Positions 61,367 through 64,000 of a stretch of DNA of 64,000 nucleotides are shown here, piece by piece. Below the pieces are notes generated by a model. It worked only from the letters and a program-made list of their open reading frames with translations, searched no databases and had not been told where the DNA came from. Numbering within the stretch: the first letter of the stretch is position 1; every line of letters begins with the position of its first letter. The stretch is from assembly GCF_015207375.1 (NCBI RefSeq), contig NZ_JADEWY010000003.1, forward strand, positions 30,948 through 94,947, read 5' to 3'. Source of the DNA: Coleofasciculus sp. LEGE 07092. GTDB lineage: Bacteria; Cyanobacteriota; Cyanobacteriia; Cyanobacteriales; Coleofasciculaceae. A program made the position numbers and the translations under genes.

Positions 61367-61440
61367 CGAGGCTGACGGGGCTTGAACCCGCGACCTTCGC
61401 TGTGACAGAGCGACACTCTAACCAACTGAGCTACAGCCTC
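61367..61440 (-). tRNA. tRNA-Asp(GUC)
   Basis: Acceptor GAGGCTG/CAGCCTC, anticodon stem TCGCT/AGCGA with loop CTGTCAC, T-arm GCGGG-TTCAAGC-CCCGT, discriminator G. First gene of the array in transcription direction. Confidence 0.86.
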
Positions 61441-61969
61441 ATGAATCAAGCAGTTGGAAATTCTGTTAGCCTCTGACGCTTGTGCCTACTTTGAATGTAG
61501 TTTTGTAGCATTTCATCGGTAACAGCCTGCTTGACCTGTGTAGTTTCCTCTAGGAGAGGATAAGGTTTCAGCTAGCTACTCAGTGTTCCTGTGATTTGGG
61601 ATATCTGGAACTTGCTGTTGAGCTACGCCCCCAGTTTTGATGAAAGGTGTATTACATATTTAGTTTTCAAGGTTCGGTTATTATGGCTTGGGTGGGAGCT
61701 GTTTGGCTCTTTTCCCTTCGCTCTATACATACTACAAAAATACTACAAAAGCGTCAAGGGTTTGGGCAAAATTTTTTGAGATTCGCTGAAGAGCTTATGG
61801 ATAGGGATTGGGAGGCGATCGCCCCTAAGAACACCAGCGCTAATTTTCGTCAAAGTTCCACAGAAACTTACAGGCTGACTAAACCCATCACACAGCCGTG
61901 GTTGTCCTCAAACAAAAAGCCCGGAATTGCTCCGGGCAACTGAGTAATGTATTAGCTTACTTTGCTCAG
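61441..61969. other. Region upstream of the tRNA array
   Basis: It should hold the array promoter on the minus strand, but I see no clear -35/-10 pair. A stretch near 61616-61634 reads, on the minus strand, GGGGGCGTAGCTCAACAG, a tRNA acceptor and D-arm start like tRNA-Lys(CUU) but with nothing tRNA-like after it. The 61647 frame has no ribosome site and runs into the terminator of the lipoprotein gene, so I do not call it a gene. Confidence 0.45.
61911..61937 (-). terminator. Intrinsic terminator of the lipoprotein gene
   Basis: GCCCGGA (61919-61925) pairs with TCCGGGC (61931-61937) with a 5-nt loop; on the minus strand it is followed by TTTTTG. It lies 32 bp after the lipoprotein stop. Confidence 0.82.
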
Positions 61970-62767
61970 TTAATTACCTGGCAGTGGTGGTAGTGGGCAA
62001 TTCTTCCCGCAATACACCTCAAGTAGGCGAATCGTTGCCGTATCCTTAAACTGCTTTGTCTCGTTGAATTCTTTCTGAGGTGAGGTATAGATTCCTGCCA
62101 AGCTGCCGTCATTGCCTGCTCCCAGCCGGAAGGCGATATCCTCAGAGGGTTGTTTAGCGAACTTAACGTATTCCCGCGACTCATTCGCTAGGTTGTAGGA
62201 CAATGTAGCATCACCGTAGGCTGTCTCTGCTTTTTTCAGGGGTGTTCCAGCTCCAACACCTTCACTGGTTCGATACCTGGGATTGTCAGTAACTAACGCC
62301 TCAACGATATCGGTATCCGCCATCGGTGCCCCAGCCGGATACAGAATGTAGTATTGTTCTTTGCCACCTTGAATAATTGCGATCGCATCAAAATCCACTA
62401 TAAACGGTGACTGAACCTGAAACTCAGCCTTATCTCCCAGCAATTTTTTCAATTGTCCCAACGTCATCCCAACTCTAGCTTGTCCAATACCTTTAGCTGA
62501 AATAAGCTGATTTTCATCTGGTTTGGCAGCATTAGAAGCATCAGCCGTTGGATTCTTGCTACGCGATGCCTTCGGAGATGAATTGCTACTGACACGAGGA
62601 GAGGGTGTCTCTTCAGTTAATGGGGTTGCTGTTTCTTTAGTAGGCAGGGGTGATACTTCTCCAATAGGCGCAGGTGATGTCTCACGAGTGGATTGATTCT
62701 TCGTCTGACTACAACCGACTAGCAGAATTAAAAAAATAGCTGTAAGAGGGATTTTGAGTTGGCGCAT
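61970..62767 (-). CDS. Lipoprotein of unknown function
   Basis: 265 aa. Signal peptide with lipobox LLVGC (Cys19). A Pro/Ser/Thr/Glu-rich linker (about 25-85) follows, then a soluble domain: GIGQARVGMTLGQLKKLLGD, FDAIAIIQGG, FRLGAGNDGSLAGIYTS, ending with a Cys pair in EVYCGKNCPLPPLPG. The RVGMTLGQLKKLLG block is like those of small secreted domains that read structural calcium or peptides, but I cannot name it. Own terminator downstream; own promoter likely. Confidence 0.72.
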   Translation of the reverse strand: MRQLKIPLTAIFLILLVGCSQTKNQSTRETSPAPIGEVSPLPTKETATPLTEETPSPRVSSNSSPKASRSKNPTADASNAAKPDENQLISAKGIGQARVGMTLGQLKKLLGDKAEFQVQSPFIVDFDAIAIIQGGKEQYYILYPAGAPMADTDIVEALVTDNPRYRTSEGVGAGTPLKKAETAYGDATLSYNLANESREYVKFAKQPSEDIAFRLGAGNDGSLAGIYTSPQKEFNETKQFKDTATIRLLEVYCGKNCPLPPLPGN

Positions 62768-62795
62768 TTTGTCTGGAAATATAGAGGCTAGCTTC

Positions 62796-62823
62796 AGGGA
62801 GTAGGGAGTAGGGAGTAGGGAGT
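62796..62823. repeat. Heptamer tandem repeat (AGGGAGT, four units)
   Basis: Four perfect copies of AGGGAGT in a row, 29 bp upstream of the lipoprotein start on the minus strand. A typical cyanobacterial STRR; it would slip easily in replication. Confidence 0.85.
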
Positions 62824-62863
62824 GGGGAAGAAAACGTAATTAACCTCACTAGCTGAGGAAATG

Positions 62864-63787
62864 CTATATACGTCCCAAAAACTCTAAAACTCGGTCAGCG
62901 ATCGCTTCAGCATACTCTTCATGCATTCCCAGCGAACCCGGAAGCAAGGAAACTTCGACTCCTGTTAACTCAGCTAGGGCATTCATTTCTGCCTTAGATT
63001 GCGAGGGAGACTGTTCGCCAACAACTAGCATCACTGGTACGGGTGCAGGTTGGAACCAGGCGAGGAACTCAGAGCGATCGCATACTGGATCAATTGCCCC
63101 CGTAACAAACGCCGCAGGCGCATATCTAGCCCCCGGTTGCTGAGTAATCAGCCATTTTTTAGCAATAAATTCTGGTGTCAATTTGGCATCATCAACATAA
63201 ACATGACGCTTGTACATGAAGCGCAGAAATGATGGTAAGGTATTCAGCTTGTAGAGGGTTTGACCGAGAATAGGCGATCGCACTAACTGCCTCACCCAAC
63301 CCGCCAACTGCTGATCTACCCCCATCGTTGGCAAAGGACCGCGCCAAGTAGGAGCAACTAAGATAATCCTAGAGCAAGATTGCGGCATTTTTTGCACCAG
63401 TTCCATAGCGTATCCTGCTGAATGTCCAGCCGCAGCGATCGCAATTGGGCGATCAAAGATATCTCTGACAAAATCTTGCAACAACTGGTGGTAGAGTGCA
63501 GGTTGGTAGTCTAAGGGAGGACGATCCGACTGACCAAACCCCAGCCAATCTAAGGTGACAGTCTGAAACTGAGACGATAAGCGTTTGGCTAAACCGCCCA
63601 TTTCGCCTCGTGTCGAGACGGTGCTAAAGGAAGGAAGCAGTAACACAGGCGTTCCCTCACCCAGAGTTTCATAGGCGATTGTTAAGGTTCGCCCTTCCCA
63701 GTTCCAGAGATAGCGTTGCACAACGCCACTAATACCAGAGCTAATCGATGTAGGTGGCGTTGCAGTGGATTGAGTACTCACTGCCAT
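62864..63787 (-). CDS. Alpha/beta hydrolase
   Basis: 307 aa. LDWLGFGQSDRP opens the core; the nucleophile elbow is GHSAG with the Ser near residue 123; an acid follows in the GEQSP or DPVCD region (about 230-255), and the catalytic His is in LGMHEEY near the C-terminus. A cap-like insert (about 150-210) has FLRFMYKRHVYV. Similar proteins are common in cyanobacteria and plastids next to photosynthesis or lipid genes. The substrate is unknown. Confidence 0.85.
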   Translation of the reverse strand: MAVSTQSTATPPTSISSGISGVVQRYLWNWEGRTLTIAYETLGEGTPVLLLPSFSTVSTRGEMGGLAKRLSSQFQTVTLDWLGFGQSDRPPLDYQPALYHQLLQDFVRDIFDRPIAIAAAGHSAGYAMELVQKMPQSCSRIILVAPTWRGPLPTMGVDQQLAGWVRQLVRSPILGQTLYKLNTLPSFLRFMYKRHVYVDDAKLTPEFIAKKWLITQQPGARYAPAAFVTGAIDPVCDRSEFLAWFQPAPVPVMLVVGEQSPSQSKAEMNALAELTGVEVSLLPGSLGMHEEYAEAIADRVLEFLGRI

Positions 63788-64000
63788 AGTTTAAATTGTA
63801 TATAACCCCAAAATAATCATAAGTCCAGCCACGCCGTCTTACTCCCTTCCCAACGTTAGATTATCTACGCCAATCTTCCCCACTCCCCTGTTGTATGAGG
63901 TGATGAGGAAGATGGGGAGCGGGTTTTTTTTGACAAGGTGAGGGGGTGAGTTGTACTGGAAAATTCGGGTTTTCTATCCCCTTGTCCCCTTGTCCCCTTG
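63788..64000. other. Window end, intergenic, with an octamer repeat
   Basis: The promoter of the hydrolase should lie here. At 63977-64000 CCCCTTGT is repeated nearly three times up to the window edge. A T-run near 63926-63933 after a G-rich stretch may be the terminator of a gene outside the window. Confidence 0.4.

Noticed and set aside
61616..61634. A tRNA at the head of the array
   Set aside because: Only the acceptor 5' strand and D-arm start are present; the rest of the structure is missing.
61647..61943. A plus-strand 98-codon gene
   Set aside because: No ribosome site, composition unlike coding, and it runs through the terminator hairpin of the convergent lipoprotein gene.
1..64000. 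CRISPR array or cas genes
   Set aside because: No regularly spaced repeats of 25-40 bp with unique spacers and no Cas-like protein were seen; the tRNA array is regular but is made of distinct genes.

Overview
The window looks like chromosomal DNA of a filamentous cyanobacterium. The palindrome GCGATCGC (HIP1) recurs throughout. There is a PEP-CTERM protein, a cyanobacterial DUF3531 gene, short tandem heptamer repeats, very small dispersed repeats, and a long mixed tRNA array of the kind known from Anabaena sp. PCC 7120. I cannot fix the genus.

Region 1 (1-40.5 kb) is a large cell-surface polysaccharide or glycolipid locus. It holds a sulfotransferase, a Wzc-type tyrosine kinase and chain-length regulator, GT2 and GT4 cytoplasmic glycosyltransferases, a nucleotide-sugar operon (rfbF, SDR, C-methyltransferase, rfbC-like), a UGM-like FAD enzyme, an O-acyltransferase, and many GT-C type membrane enzymes (at least five GT39, three GT87-type, several unassigned). 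Three ElyC/SanA/YdcF paralogues are scattered through it. A UbiA enzyme of the decaprenyl-phosphate phosphoribosyltransferase type sits beside a HAD phosphatase. I see no Wzx flippase or Wzy polymerase. Together the membrane enzymes suggest that polyprenyl-phosphate sugars are made in the cytoplasm and used outside the membrane. A tandem-CobO P-loop gene and the DUF3531 gene (7.3-9.1 kb) interrupt the locus.

Region 2 (40.5-50 kb) is housekeeping and membrane organisation: a LuxR-HTH/NB-ARC regulator, a PEP-CTERM secreted protein, a solute-binding-like protein, an NfeD-like protein, two flotillins, a small membrane protein with an apparent new stop codon, and aroK.

Region 3 (50-56.4 kb) is accessory DNA: a Doc toxin-antitoxin pair, a broken VapBC pair, a three-gene HNH cassette, two divergent ribbon-helix-helix genes around palindromic operator-like sites, and three copies of a HIP1-bounded repeat of about 100 bp.

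Region 4 (54.2-61.4 kb) interleaves with region 3. It is a one-strand array of 32 tRNA or tRNA-like genes covering 18 amino acids (no Ile or Val anticodon seen). Three of them (Lys-UUU, Gly-UCC, Met-CAU) carry a 22-23 nt double-hairpin insertion at exactly the same place in the T-loop, with compensatory base changes between copies. Others have C at position 33, very short Leu variable arms, or degenerate stems. A phage-like protein gene, a CAP-domain gene and the remnant of an HNH-type DNA-binding protein lie between the tRNAs. The window ends with a lipoprotein and an alpha/beta hydrolase.
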